Shown here: positions 48,130 to 56,721 of the stretch, piece after piece
How the letters are laid out: the number at the start of each line of letters is the position of its first letter
Position numbering within the stretch: the first letter of the stretch is position 1
Source of the DNA: Comamonadaceae bacterium
GTDB lineage: Bacteria > Pseudomonadota > Gammaproteobacteria > Burkholderiales > Burkholderiaceae_C
Direction: 5' to 3'
Assembly: GCA_947446885.1 (NCBI GenBank)
Contig: CANFHZ010000002.1
Location: 1 to 58,736, forward strand
Length of the DNA: 58,736 nucleotides
The notes under the pieces: model-generated
Told to the model about the DNA's origin: nothing
The model's input: the letters and a program-made list of their open reading frames with translations, nothing else
Databases searched by the model: none
Program-made: the position numbers and the translations under genes

Positions 48130-48729
48130 ATGAACCGCCCCACCCAACTCCTGCTTGTTCTGCTTGTGCCATTTCTGGCCGCTTGCGAGGGAATTCCCCT
48201 GCACCTGGGGGCCGCGCCAACCATGAGTCCGGCTGCAGCAAGCGCACCAGCGGCTGGCGCTGCATCCGCACCCGGCACGGCACCGGTAGCACCCGTGGCT
48301 GCTGCATCACCGGCTGCCCAGCTTGCGTCCGCCTCCACAAGCTTGGATGCCGGCACGGTGGTGGCACCCCTGGTGGAGCGCCGTGAAACCCTGACCGCTA
48401 CCGGATATGCGGTTATCAGCGTGCAAAACCACCGCAACCCCGCGCAACAGCGCTTGCTCGCCATCCGCGCCGCCAAGCTGGATGCCTACCGCGCCCTGAC
48501 CGAACAGGTCTATGGCCTGAAGGTCGAGGCCAATGCCACCGTGGCCGACATGGTGGTGCAGAACGACACCTTCCGCAGCCGCGTCGAAGGCGTGATCTTC
48601 GGTGCCACGTTGGTCAGCATCACCCCCGCAGGCGACGACACCTACGAGGTGACGCTTACGCTGGACCGTCCCGTGGTCCAGGACCTGCGCGCCCTGTACC
48701 TCTCGCAAATGATTGCCAAGGCCCGCTAG
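48130..48729 (+). CDS. FlgP-like LPP20-family outer-membrane lipoprotein
   Basis: A 199-residue lipoprotein: signal peptide MNRPTQLLLVLLVPFLAAC with a lipobox (LAAC), an Ala/Pro/Ser linker, and a domain of about 110 residues (GYAVISVQ, LLAIRAAKLDAYRALTEQVYG, VQNDTFRSRVEGVIFGATLVSI, YEVTLTLD). This resembles the LPP20/FlgP family; FlgP builds extra outer rings round the flagellar base in Vibrio and Campylobacter. AAAGGA before the ATG gives a good ribosome site. The FlgT-like gene follows 9 bases later, which supports the call. Confidence 0.74.
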   Translation: MNRPTQLLLVLLVPFLAACEGIPLHLGAAPTMSPAAASAPAAGAASAPGTAPVAPVAAASPAAQLASASTSLDAGTVVAPLVERRETLTATGYAVISVQNHRNPAQQRLLAIRAAKLDAYRALTEQVYGLKVEANATVADMVVQNDTFRSRVEGVIFGATLVSITPAGDDTYEVTLTLDRPVVQDLRALYLSQMIAKAR

Positions 48730-48738
48730 GCACGGCGT

Positions 48739-49986
48739 ATGCACCGGTCCGGTTTTTTGAATTCTCCCCGCCTGCCGCGTGCGGTTTGCCGCTTGGCAGG
48801 CCCACTTGCGTTGGCGCTGCTTGTACTGGTCGGGCAGGGGCCGGCCACCGCCCAGGCATTGAGCGCCGAGGAGCGCTTGGCTGCCGTGCGCCAAAGCTTG
48901 CTGCAGGCGGCCTTGGAGGCACCGACCCAGGTCGTTGCCACCAGCTGGATTGACGGCCAGGGCGTGCTGCGTGAGATGAACTCCTTTCGCAACGGCATGC
49001 AGGTGCGCGGTGTGCGCATCGTGTCGTATGAGCGCGACGCCCTTGGACAGCCCAGTGCGGCCGTGCAATGGGACAAGTCTGCGGGCAGCGAGGATGCGGC
49101 GGATAAATCCGGCAAAGCCGATAAAGCGCCAGCCGTCTGCGCTCCGTCCAGTGAACGCTTCAAGCACCTGGTCACCCTGAATTGGGTGCCCCCCGCTGGA
49201 CTGCCCGCCGATGAACGGGCCATGCTGGAATCGGTACGGGCTTTGGTGAGCGCGCGCATACGCGCCAGCGCCACGGCCGCGGGTCACTGGAAGGTGCGCG
49301 ATAAATTACCGGAGCCCGAAGGCGCATATGCCCGCGCCCTGCTCGGCGAAGCCAACCCGGCCACCGGCTGGACGGCCACGCTGACGGCTACGCTGGTGCC
49401 GCCACTGACCGCGCAAGCGCCCGCCAAACCCGCGCCCGATCCCGATGTGATTGCGGTGCGCAACCAGGCTTTGCTGGGTGGACCCAGTCCGGTGCAGGTG
49501 TATTGGGACCGTTCGCCCCGTTTTTCGGTACGTTTGGAGTTGTCGCTGCACGAGCGCGAGGCCGGTCGGCCCGGCTTCCAGCGGACCTTGCATTTGGATT
49601 TGTTGTCCGAGCAGAACGGCTTCGGCCCGGTTCAGCTCAGCGAGGCCACACGCAATGCCATCAGCCCGCACATCAGCTATCTGGCTGACGCCATGGGCAG
49701 CGCGCTGGCTTGCCGGGCGTTTAACCCGCAGGTGACGCTGGTCAACGGTGGCCAGTTTCAGATTGACGCCGGCGCCGCATCCGGCATCCAGGTCGGTGAC
49801 GAGTGGGTGCTGGTCAACGCGCAGCAGATTCCCCAGCGCAGCCTGGATGCGGGTGTGATCGCCCAGACCGTGCTGGCGCGTGTCAGCAGTGTGGGCGAGG
49901 GCAGCGCGCAGTTGCAATGGTTGGCTGGTCCGCAAAAAGCCGTGCAAGCCCAATGGCGGGCCTGGCCGGCGCGCGGCATGCCCTGA
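48739..49986 (+). CDS. FlgT-like flagellar ring protein
   Basis: A 415-residue exported protein with a signal peptide (LAGPLALALLVLVGQGPATAQA). The first mature domain (AVRQSLLQAALEAP, GVLREMNSFRNGMQVRGVRIVSY) and the C-terminal NGGQFQIDAGAASGIQVGDEWVLVN resemble the N- and C-terminal domains of FlgT, a periplasmic H-ring protein of Vibrio. Likeness is by pattern only. It is flanked by the FlgP-like lipoprotein and a LysM-like protein, fitting an accessory basal-body ring set. Confidence 0.6.
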   Translation: MHRSGFLNSPRLPRAVCRLAGPLALALLVLVGQGPATAQALSAEERLAAVRQSLLQAALEAPTQVVATSWIDGQGVLREMNSFRNGMQVRGVRIVSYERDALGQPSAAVQWDKSAGSEDAADKSGKADKAPAVCAPSSERFKHLVTLNWVPPAGLPADERAMLESVRALVSARIRASATAAGHWKVRDKLPEPEGAYARALLGEANPATGWTATLTATLVPPLTAQAPAKPAPDPDVIAVRNQALLGGPSPVQVYWDRSPRFSVRLELSLHEREAGRPGFQRTLHLDLLSEQNGFGPVQLSEATRNAISPHISYLADAMGSALACRAFNPQVTLVNGGQFQIDAGAASGIQVGDEWVLVNAQQIPQRSLDAGVIAQTVLARVSSVGEGSAQLQWLAGPQKAVQAQWRAWPARGMP

Positions 49987-50039
49987 GTTGCCCCGTATCC
50001 GCCTGCTACCCGCCCCATATCCCATTTAGGAGACGTCCC

Positions 50040-50492
50040 ATGGCCCCCATCGCCCACCATCCTCGCCGGCTTGTTCTGGGCCGTGCCATCGGCATGGGCC
50101 TGGCTGCGTGCAGCCTGCTGGCCGTATTTCTGCTGTACACCCACCCGGTTGCGGCGGCCGAGGCGGCCCCGGCGGCGGCCAAGCCTGCCGCCAGCTATGT
50201 CCCGCGCGCTGGAGAGACGCTGGACCATGTGATACAGGTCACCATGCCCGAGAGTCCGCTGAAGATGGATTTGTTGCGCCGCGCGTTCATCAACCAGAAC
50301 CCGCAGGCTTTTGTGACCCCCTTGACCACCCCGCCACGTATGAAAAAAGGCGCTGTGCTGACGGTGCCGGATCACCAGAAATTACTGCAGGCCACCCTGG
50401 CACCGCTGGTGGCCGAGCCCGGCGGCGATACCTACGCCCCCGCTGCGGTCAGCAGTTCCGATGACCGCAAGCGTTGGGTGCGCTACCCCTGA
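50040..50492 (+). CDS. FimV/LysM-like envelope protein
   Basis: A 150-residue protein with an N-terminal hydrophobic segment (GMGLAACSLLAVFLLYTHPVAAA), probably a signal or anchor. A single domain follows, like the FimV N-terminal/LysM region (RAGETLDHVIQVTMPESPLKMDLLRRAFINQNPQAF, KKGAVLTVPD). Such domains bind peptidoglycan. AGGAG lies 8 bases before the ATG at 50040. Its position between the FlgT-like and FliK-like genes suggests a flagellar envelope role. Confidence 0.6.
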   Translation: MAPIAHHPRRLVLGRAIGMGLAACSLLAVFLLYTHPVAAAEAAPAAAKPAASYVPRAGETLDHVIQVTMPESPLKMDLLRRAFINQNPQAFVTPLTTPPRMKKGAVLTVPDHQKLLQATLAPLVAEPGGDTYAPAAVSSSDDRKRWVRYP

Positions 50493-50513
50493 AGCGGGGC
50501 CGCCTGGACGCCC

Positions 50514-52634
50514 GTGATCTCCATTACCGAGAACAGCGCGCAGCTGATTCGCCCTGCGCCTGTGGTCTTTCCACAGGGACCGGCCTCGCTGCCCTTGGTG
50601 GAGGCCAGCGTGGCCCGTTTGCTCAACCTGACCGATGGGCAGGTGGTTCAGGGCACGGTGCAGACCCAGGGTGACCAACTCGCCTTGTTGCTGCGCGGGC
50701 GCTTGCTGGACTTGCCGCCCACCATGGATTGGACGGTCGGGCAGCGCCTGAACCTGCGCGCCCAGATGAACTCCGACGGCACGCTGATCTTGAATCGGCT
50801 GCCCACACCCGGGCAGGGCAAATCCGCGCCCGGGGCTGGCACGACTGGCCATACGGCAAGCGGCGCGCAGGACGGCTCCGCCCCGGCCACTGCCGGCGCA
50901 CGCGCGGGCCTTGCACCGTCCGGCACCAGCGTAGACGCGGCATCCGGGCCGCGCCAGCAAGCCAATCCACCGCCTCCGCCTTCCAGTGTTCCGGCGGGCA
51001 CGCTCTACCCGCCGCCAGCCGCAACAAATCCCTCGCCACGTGGCGAGGCTTCCCCCTCACCCGCGCCCGGCGCGCCAACGCAGACGCCACCAAACAACCC
51101 GGCACCCGCCGGTGCAGGCTCGCCGCCAGCGGAAGATTCGGCCTATCGGGCTGCGACCCGTACGCCGCAGTCCGCTGGCCTGCCCGGCAGCAGCGCCGAG
51201 CCGCTGTCCGCGCAACGCGCGCTATATGCCGGCCCCGAACCTGTTGCTGCCGCAAACGTAGCCCCTGCCATGGGAGCTGCCATGGCGCGCAGCATGCAGC
51301 TGGATCCGGCGCAGGCCGGGGCTGTGGCGCAGCAGCAGGTAGCCGCGGAACAGCCCGCCCGCCAGGCTGCGGGACCCCGAAGACCCGCCACTGCCGGCGC
51401 ACCCCCCGCGGCTGCACGCCAGATGGAGCCGGGCAGCAGCGCCTATGCCCCGCCTCTGGTGGCCTTGGACCCTTTGCCAGCGCCCGCCGAGCCGCTGCCC
51501 GCCCCTGCCGTTGCACGGGTGGACGCGCCCACTGTGCAAGCCATGGGCCTGAAAGACGGCCAGGTTTTACAGGCCAGCGTACAGGCGCGTGATGGTGCCC
51601 TGGGTTTTGTGGTGGATGGGCGCGTGCTGCCGACCCTGCAGCCCGGTGCGCAGGATGACCCCTTGCTGGTCAATTTGCGGGTAGAGATCAACGAAGACGG
51701 TAGCGCCACCCTGCACAACCTGCTGGCCCCCGCAGCCAGGCCCGCCCTGGCCGCCGCGCCGCTGGCTTTGGCCCCGGTATCGCTCGGTGGCGTACTCGCC
51801 ACGGTGGCCGAGGAAATTCCCCAGCGCGTGACCCTGGGCCCACAGGATTTTTTCTCCCGGCTGGGCAGTCTGCTGTTCCGGGCCAACGGGCTGCCGGAGA
51901 TGGTCAATTTGTTCACCAGCGGCACCCTGGATGCGGTGCTGGGGCAGATCGGGCGGCCCGATTTGCAGGCCCAGTGGGCGCGCCAGCGCCTGAGCATGGC
52001 GCAGCTCTCGGCGCGCGATGTGCGCGGTGCCGTGCAGTCGGCGCTGGGCTCGGAGCGCGGCTTGCTCAGCGGCGTGGAGCGCGACATGCCGGCCAACGAC
52101 ACCAAGCAGTTGCTCATGGGTGTGCTGGCCTCCATGGGTTCTATGGATGAACTCAACGGCGATGATTTGCGCACCGCCCAACATCTGCAGCGCGGCGTGG
52201 ATGATTTGGAGTCCGCCCAGGTGCGTGCCGCCCAGGCCCAGACCCAGCAGGAGCTGGTGTTCAACATGGTCATTCCCTTCAAAGACGCTGCGCCCGTGGA
52301 AATCCAGTTTGAGCGCCGCCGCACCAGCGAGGGCAAGACTACGCCCTTTACCGTCAACGTCCATTCCACCAGCACCGATTACGGTGAACTCTGGCTCAAG
52401 ACCGAGCTGCAGGGCAAAGACCAGGTTGATCTGGTGATGTGGGCGCGCCGTGCTGCAGTGGTGGACATGGCGCAGGCCGGTGCCACCAGCTTGGGGCAGC
52501 AGCTGCAGGCCTCCGGGCTGGCTATGCGCTCCTTTCAGGTGATCCACGGTGAGCGCCCGGGCAGCAACCCGGATGCGGCCGCGGAGCCCCCGGTCTCCGC
52601 CCTGGCAGGCGCTGTGTTGGATATCCGCGCATGA
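50514..52634 (+). CDS. Second FliK-like hook-length control family protein
   Basis: A 706-residue protein. The N-terminal part (residues 1-100) and a matching stretch at about 340-410 (VQAMGLKDGQVLQASVQARDGALGFVVDGR) resemble each other and suggest an internal duplication. A long Pro/Ala region lies between. The C-terminal ~150 residues (FNMVIPFKDAAPVEIQFERRR, ELWLKTELQGKDQVDLVMWAR) resemble the FliK C-terminal domain. It overlaps the FlhB-like gene by four bases, a pairing that mirrors the FliK-FlhB interaction. GTG start. Confidence 0.7.
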   Translation: MISITENSAQLIRPAPVVFPQGPASLPLVEASVARLLNLTDGQVVQGTVQTQGDQLALLLRGRLLDLPPTMDWTVGQRLNLRAQMNSDGTLILNRLPTPGQGKSAPGAGTTGHTASGAQDGSAPATAGARAGLAPSGTSVDAASGPRQQANPPPPPSSVPAGTLYPPPAATNPSPRGEASPSPAPGAPTQTPPNNPAPAGAGSPPAEDSAYRAATRTPQSAGLPGSSAEPLSAQRALYAGPEPVAAANVAPAMGAAMARSMQLDPAQAGAVAQQQVAAEQPARQAAGPRRPATAGAPPAAARQMEPGSSAYAPPLVALDPLPAPAEPLPAPAVARVDAPTVQAMGLKDGQVLQASVQARDGALGFVVDGRVLPTLQPGAQDDPLLVNLRVEINEDGSATLHNLLAPAARPALAAAPLALAPVSLGGVLATVAEEIPQRVTLGPQDFFSRLGSLLFRANGLPEMVNLFTSGTLDAVLGQIGRPDLQAQWARQRLSMAQLSARDVRGAVQSALGSERGLLSGVERDMPANDTKQLLMGVLASMGSMDELNGDDLRTAQHLQRGVDDLESAQVRAAQAQTQQELVFNMVIPFKDAAPVEIQFERRRTSEGKTTPFTVNVHSTSTDYGELWLKTELQGKDQVDLVMWARRAAVVDMAQAGATSLGQQLQASGLAMRSFQVIHGERPGSNPDAAAEPPVSALAGAVLDIRA

Positions 52635-53011
52635 GCTACCGCCGCCAAGCCATTGCCCTGGAGTACGGCCAACATCTGACGCCGGTGGTGACGGCCAAGG
52701 GCGACGAAGAGATTGCGTTGGCCATGATTGCCCAGGCCCAGGCCAACGGCGTCTACATCACCCAAGATCCGCAGCTGCTGGCGCTGCTGAGTCGGCTCAA
52801 CGTGGACGATGAGATTCCGCCTGAGTTGTATGCGGCGGTGTCGGTGATTCTGTCCTGGGTGTACTGGCTCAAAGGCATGCGTCCGGGCGATGAAAAAGCA
52901 GGGCTGGAGCAGGCTGAGCAGGCTTTGACTACGCCCGGCGGCGTAGAAGAAAAAGGTGAAGAGGGGGTTGAGGGGCGCGGCCCCTCGGATCCGGTGGACG
53001 GCCTGGCTTAG
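52631..53011 (+). CDS. FlhB C-terminal domain paralogue (FhlB type)
   Basis: A 126-residue soluble protein aligned with the part of FlhB after the cleavage site: AIALEYGQHLTPVVTAKG matches AVALSYDPTSDGAPILLAKG, and IPPELYAAVSVILSWVYWL matches the end of the domain. It lacks membrane segments and the NPxH motif, beginning where cleaved FlhB would begin. Such stand-alone proteins can substitute in part for the FlhB cytoplasmic domain. It is coupled to the FliK-like gene (ATGA). The last 40 residues are acidic and low-complexity. Confidence 0.8.
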   Translation: MSYRRQAIALEYGQHLTPVVTAKGDEEIALAMIAQAQANGVYITQDPQLLALLSRLNVDDEIPPELYAAVSVILSWVYWLKGMRPGDEKAGLEQAEQALTTPGGVEEKGEEGVEGRGPSDPVDGLA

Positions 53012-53412
53012 GCCTCGTTGTAGCCGCGTCCACGCGAAAAGCGGGACACATGGCCGAGCCGGTCATAAATTTCAACGCCGCTGCTGGTGCCTGGCAAGCG
53101 CAGGCTCTCCAAAGCGCCTCGGATGGACTCGAGCTTGCGCTCCATCAGCACGGCGTTGCGTCGGTGCATGTCGCGGCATTGCGCAATACCCTCCAGCCAC
53201 GCACCCCATTGCGGGTCGGCCTCCAGCGTCTCCTTGCTGGGGGCGATGGCGGTCAGGTTGGCAAGCAAATCGTTTTTGATCGGTTGCAGCCGCTCGAATT
53301 CGTCCAGATTCTGGACCCGCAAGGCGTCGAACTCCAGCTCCAGCATTTGGGTGAGTTGCACCAGCAACGCCTGCGCGCGTTGATGGAGTTCAGGGTCGGG
53401 CTGGGTGTCCAA
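53008..53412 (-). CDS. flgN: Flagellar chaperone FlgN
   Basis: A 134-residue helical protein with FlgN features: a long N-terminal helix (LHQRAQALLVQLTQMLELEFDALRVQNLDEFERLQPIKNDLL) and a basic C-terminal tail. FlgN is the export chaperone of the hook-filament junction proteins FlgK and FlgL. The call rests on size and position after flgM; the family is poorly conserved. Its 3' end overlaps the convergent FhlB gene by four bases. Confidence 0.84.
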   Translation of the reverse strand: MDTQPDPELHQRAQALLVQLTQMLELEFDALRVQNLDEFERLQPIKNDLLANLTAIAPSKETLEADPQWGAWLEGIAQCRDMHRRNAVLMERKLESIRGALESLRLPGTSSGVEIYDRLGHVSRFSRGRGYNEA

Positions 53413-53420
53413 GCTGGCAA

Positions 53421-53759
53421 TCAGCTTTTGATCATCTGCTCGATGGCCAAAAAGCTCTCGGCAATGCGTTTGGGATCCAGTGGGTACTGTCCGTCTTGAA
53501 TGGCGCGGCGGATCGAGTCCACTTTCTTGCGGTCGAAATTGGGTTCTTCGTGCATGCGTTGGGCTACCTTGCGCAGATTCATTTCATCCACGTTGTCCGT
53601 GTTTGTCGGTGGTGGTGGTGGTGCCACGCCCGGAGTGGCTGCCTGCGGGGTGCTCATCAGCGAGGCCGACTTTTCCGACTTCCCTGCCTTGTCAATCGAC
53701 TTGCGGGCACCCGCGTCGGTCACTGCCGGGCGGGGGGATGGTGAAATTGCATCGGTCAT
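53421..53759 (-). CDS. flgM: Anti-sigma-28 factor FlgM
   Basis: A 112-residue protein. The disordered, Pro-rich N-terminal half precedes the conserved C-terminal sigma-binding segment (VDSIRRAIQDGQYPLDPKRIAESFLAIEQ). FlgM holds FliA inactive until it is secreted through the completed hook. The gene has a sigma-28 promoter and is followed by flgN after 8 bases. Confidence 0.93.
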   Translation of the reverse strand: MTDAISPSPRPAVTDAGARKSIDKAGKSEKSASLMSTPQAATPGVAPPPPPTNTDNVDEMNLRKVAQRMHEEPNFDRKKVDSIRRAIQDGQYPLDPKRIAESFLAIEQMIKS

Positions 53760-53810
53760 AGGGTCTCACTTTCAAGGTTTGCGCAGCACTTTTATAGCTA
53801 GTCCTCGGTG

Positions 53811-53837
53811 GAATCGGTTGGGCCGGAGAAAACTTGA
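53811..53837 (-). promoter_or_regulatory. Sigma-28 promoter of flgM-flgN
   Basis: On the minus strand TCAAGTTT-N11-ACCGATTC has exact spacing and the same -35 octamer as the fliS promoter. It lies about 52 bases before the flgM ATG and downstream of the flgA stop. It lets FliA activity raise its own inhibitor. Confidence 0.72.
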
Positions 53838-53869
53838 GCGGGCAACTGAAAAATTTCCAAAAAATAGCC

Positions 53870-54760
53870 TCACAGGCCTTTGGCGGCGTTCGGTCCGGTG
53901 ACCACTCCGCTGAGTAATCGGCCTGACTCGGGATTTTTTAAGCGGATTTGGTCGCCCATACGTCCATCCTGAAGCGCTTCGACCCGTGCAACGATAGCAA
54001 AACCGCTGCCTTGGCCAATGGTCAGCATCACCAGCTGCCCCTGTTTGACCAGAATGGCACGCCGTACATCGTAGCTGCGCAAGGGGGTGCCTGCCGGGAT
54101 ATCACGCACGACTTCGGCGTTCTCCACGTCTTTGATGCTGGTGACCGCCGAATTGTCCAGGCCTGTGGCAGCCTGCTCGGTTTCCTGCAGCAGGGCTGCA
54201 CTCAATACGGTGCCGGCGCGCAAAAGCTGGGTTCCCACCACCACTTTGCGGCGCGCCACCGGGGCGGGGCTCGCGGGCGTTGCGGCGGGGGCGTTGGCAA
54301 GGCTTGCCGGGGCAGGGGCCGTCGGCGTCGCAGGGGGCAGATTGCCCGCCGGGGCGGCTGGCGGGTTTGCCGCCGTGGCCTGTTTGAGCGCCGGGTTTTT
54401 GATGATGGCGCGCACATACAGCTGCCAGCTGCTGGCGCCCAGGCAGCGCACCCGCACAGTTTCCCGGGTGGCAAAGGGCAGATCCATGATCAGCGGGCGG
54501 TCGCAGGGCTGCACCTTGACGCGGCTGTCCATGGGCGCAAATTCAAATTGGCCGGGGCTGAGTTGTTGGGTTTGCTGCATCCAGGCAGCAACTTCTTTCA
54601 GCAAAACTTCCTGCGCCAGTGGCGGATCGGACGGCGTTTGCGCCACTGCCGTTGCCAGGCCTCCTGCCAGCACCAGCCCGAGCAGGGCCTGCCGCAGCGC
54701 AGGCACCCAAAGGCCCGGCGCTGCGGCGCGGGCGGGGGCGTTGTGGCACAGCATTTGCAT
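53870..54760 (-). CDS. flgA: Flagellar P-ring chaperone FlgA
   Basis: A 296-residue exported protein with a signal peptide (QALLGLVLAGGLATAVAQ), a first domain to about residue 130, a Pro/Ala linker, and a C-terminal SAF domain (VVVGTQLLRAGTVLSAALL, GTPLRSYDVRRAILVKQGQLVMLTIGQGSGFAIVARVEAL). FlgA helps FlgI assemble into the P-ring. The linker is longer than in Escherichia coli. A sigma-54 promoter lies upstream, with flgM-flgN downstream on the same strand. Confidence 0.93.
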   Translation of the reverse strand: MQMLCHNAPARAAAPGLWVPALRQALLGLVLAGGLATAVAQTPSDPPLAQEVLLKEVAAWMQQTQQLSPGQFEFAPMDSRVKVQPCDRPLIMDLPFATRETVRVRCLGASSWQLYVRAIIKNPALKQATAANPPAAPAGNLPPATPTAPAPASLANAPAATPASPAPVARRKVVVGTQLLRAGTVLSAALLQETEQAATGLDNSAVTSIKDVENAEVVRDIPAGTPLRSYDVRRAILVKQGQLVMLTIGQGSGFAIVARVEALQDGRMGDQIRLKNPESGRLLSGVVTGPNAAKGL

Positions 54761-54814
54761 GGTTAGGGGAGAGATAGTGGAAAAGTCGACACCGTGTTCT
54801 ATGCCGTATGTACG

Positions 54815-54830
54815 TGCAAGAACGGTGCCA
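54815..54830 (-). promoter_or_regulatory. Sigma-54 promoter of flgA
   Basis: On the minus strand TGGCACCGTTCTTGCA fits TGGCAC-N5-TTGCW exactly. The predicted start of transcription is about 44 bases before the flgA ATG. Activator sites would be expected upstream, which here means inside the 5' end of the divergent LysM gene. Confidence 0.82.
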
Positions 54831-54885
54831 GTTCATTCGTTTCACGTTATACCGCGCGAATTTTTCAACCCACCGGATAGAAGCC

Positions 54886-56115
54886 ATGACAGCGCCTGAC
54901 GTTCTGCCCAAGCCGACAAGCAGCCTGAATTCGCTGGGCGGTCCGGCGCGGTTTGCGCGCGCCAGGCCTGATGCGGTACGCGAGGGCGCCGGCGCACCGG
55001 CGCCGGCATTTGCCCAGGCTCTGCAGAGCGTGCAGACTGCCGCAAGCAGCCCGATAGGCCCCATGGCACTCAGCCGCACCGTTGCCAGCGGAGAGACCCT
55101 GAGCGGCATCGTGCAGGAGGAGGCAGCTGCCATGGGCGTCAAGATGGACCCCACCCAGGCTTACCGTCTGGCCCAGCAGCTTGCCAGAGCCAACCGCATA
55201 GACAACCCCAACCGTATTTTTGTGGGGCAGCAGCTGGATATGCGCTCGGTGAGCGAGCGCATCGCCCAATTGGGCAATTCAGATGCTGCGCTAGTGGCCG
55301 AGGTGCCATCCCAGCCCAGGCCACGGTACGCTGCCCAGCCGCCGGTGGCGCAAACCCTTGCTGCGGTGCAGCAGTCTGTGCCCAGCAGTCCGCGTGTCGC
55401 TGCGAATGCCGTACCGCCGCGTTTTCCGCATGTGGCCACCAACGTGGCGCTGGCGCCCAACGGAAAGCCCATGCCCGTATCCGCCAACCCGGCGGGCAAT
55501 GCAATGCTGAACCCGGTTTTGCAAAAGACCCTGGACCGCGCGGTCGCCAAAGGATTCATTCCCGAGCAGGAGCGCGCCGCGGTCTACGACAAAATTTTGG
55601 GCTTGGCCAAAGAACACAACTTCATGCCGGACGACTTTGCCCGCATGACGCTGATGGAGAGCGACGGCATGAATCCGCGCGCCAGCAACGAACGTTGCCA
55701 CGGCATCATCCAGTTCTGCGACGGGCCCTCGCGCGGCGCGGCCACTGCGGGCTACGCCAAGAACCCCAAGGCGATTCTGAATCTGAGCGTGCATTCGCAG
55801 CTGGATCTGGTGGACAAATATTTTGACGAGGTGGGTCTGAAAAACAAGGGCCCCGCCGGTCTGGAGGATTTGTACCTGTCGGTGCTCAACCCGGCGTCGC
55901 GGGCGCAAAGCTCGGCAACCACGCCTTTGAACATTCCAGGCGCGCAGGCGCGTGACCTGCACGTCGGAGGCGATACCGACAACCCGATTACCCGCCAATC
56001 CATCCGTTTCGGCCTGCTGCAAAACGCCGCGGCCCGCTTGCGCGAGATGGTGCCCAACCGCCTGCGCTCGGCTGCACAAGGCGCAGTCGCCTACGCCGAA
56101 ACCCAGGGGAACTGA
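54886..56115 (+). CDS. LysM and transglycosylase-like protein next to flgB
   Basis: A 409-residue protein. A LysM-like domain lies at about 65-119 (RTVASGETLSGIVQEEA and RANRIDNPNRIFVGQQLDM). A C-terminal domain starts near residue 205 and contains LMESDGMNPRASNERCHGIIQF, which resembles the catalytic region of lysozyme-like transglycosylases, with E258 as the likely acid. No signal peptide is evident, as for FlgJ, which leaves through the flagellar exporter. It could open peptidoglycan for the rod. ATG 54886 has GGATAG upstream. A terminator follows. Confidence 0.65.
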   Translation: MTAPDVLPKPTSSLNSLGGPARFARARPDAVREGAGAPAPAFAQALQSVQTAASSPIGPMALSRTVASGETLSGIVQEEAAAMGVKMDPTQAYRLAQQLARANRIDNPNRIFVGQQLDMRSVSERIAQLGNSDAALVAEVPSQPRPRYAAQPPVAQTLAAVQQSVPSSPRVAANAVPPRFPHVATNVALAPNGKPMPVSANPAGNAMLNPVLQKTLDRAVAKGFIPEQERAAVYDKILGLAKEHNFMPDDFARMTLMESDGMNPRASNERCHGIIQFCDGPSRGAATAGYAKNPKAILNLSVHSQLDLVDKYFDEVGLKNKGPAGLEDLYLSVLNPASRAQSSATTPLNIPGAQARDLHVGGDTDNPITRQSIRFGLLQNAAARLREMVPNRLRSAAQGAVAYAETQGN

Positions 56116-56146
56116 GGCGCGTCGGCGGTGGCGCAAGGCGCCCGCT

Positions 56147-56168
56147 GCGGCAAGCCTTTGCCGCTTTT
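56147..56168 (+). terminator. Rho-independent terminator after the LysM gene
   Basis: GCGGCAA (56147-56153) and TTGCCGC (56158-56164) form a perfect 7-bp stem with a 4-base loop, followed by TTTT. It lies 32 bases after the stop and separates the LysM gene from the flgB promoter. Confidence 0.62.
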
Positions 56169-56236
56169 CCCCACCCGATCGGTATGAATCGGCACTTCCG
56201 GGAAGAACTTGAGAGGCAAGTCCAGAAAATTTCAGG

Positions 56237-56252
56237 TGGCATGCAATTTGCA
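56237..56252 (+). promoter_or_regulatory. Sigma-54 promoter of flgBCDE
   Basis: TGGCATGCAATTTGCA matches the sigma-54 consensus with one change (T for C at the sixth base) and exact GG-to-GC spacing. The predicted [16 protein letters not shown] about 73 bases before the flgB ATG. Confidence 0.78.
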
Positions 56253-56335
56253 AAGTAAAAGCCAAGGGCCGCCTTGCGTGGCCTGAAGTGTCGGTATACC
56301 GGCGAAAAATGGTGATGTCCTGAGGAGTGTTCCCG

Positions 56336-56719
56336 ATGAACATGATTGACAAGACCTTCGATGTCCATGAGCGCGCTTTGGCCTTTCGCAGCCAGCGCAT
56401 GGAAATCCTCGCGCAAAACATCGCCAATGCCGACACGCCGCATTTCAAGGCCCGGGACCTGGACTTCCGCCAGTTGCTCAAAGGCGCGCAAGACAACAAC
56501 GTGCAGCTGACCAATGCCGGCCACACCAATATGACGCCGGAAGACACCGGCAGCGCGCTGAAGTACCGCGTGCCCTACAACACCTCGTTTGACGGCAATA
56601 CCGTTGAACTTCCCGTCGAGCAGTCCAAGTACGGTCAGTACGCGGCCGACTACCAAACCACACTCAGCATTCTGGAGAACCGCATCGGCGGTATCCGCAA
56701 GGCGTTGCGCGGAGAATAA
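56336..56719 (+). CDS. flgB: Flagellar proximal rod protein FlgB
   Basis: A 127-residue rod protein with the family sequence MNMIDKTFDVHERALAFRSQRMEILAQNIANADTPHFKARDLDF and the C-terminal YQTTLSILENRIGGIRKALRGE helix. It forms the proximal rod with FlgC and FlgF. ATG 56336 is preferred to a GTG three codons upstream because GAGGAG lies 8 bases before it. flgC follows after two bases. Confidence 0.97.
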   Translation: MNMIDKTFDVHERALAFRSQRMEILAQNIANADTPHFKARDLDFRQLLKGAQDNNVQLTNAGHTNMTPEDTGSALKYRVPYNTSFDGNTVELPVEQSKYGQYAADYQTTLSILENRIGGIRKALRGE

Positions 56720-56721
56720 GC

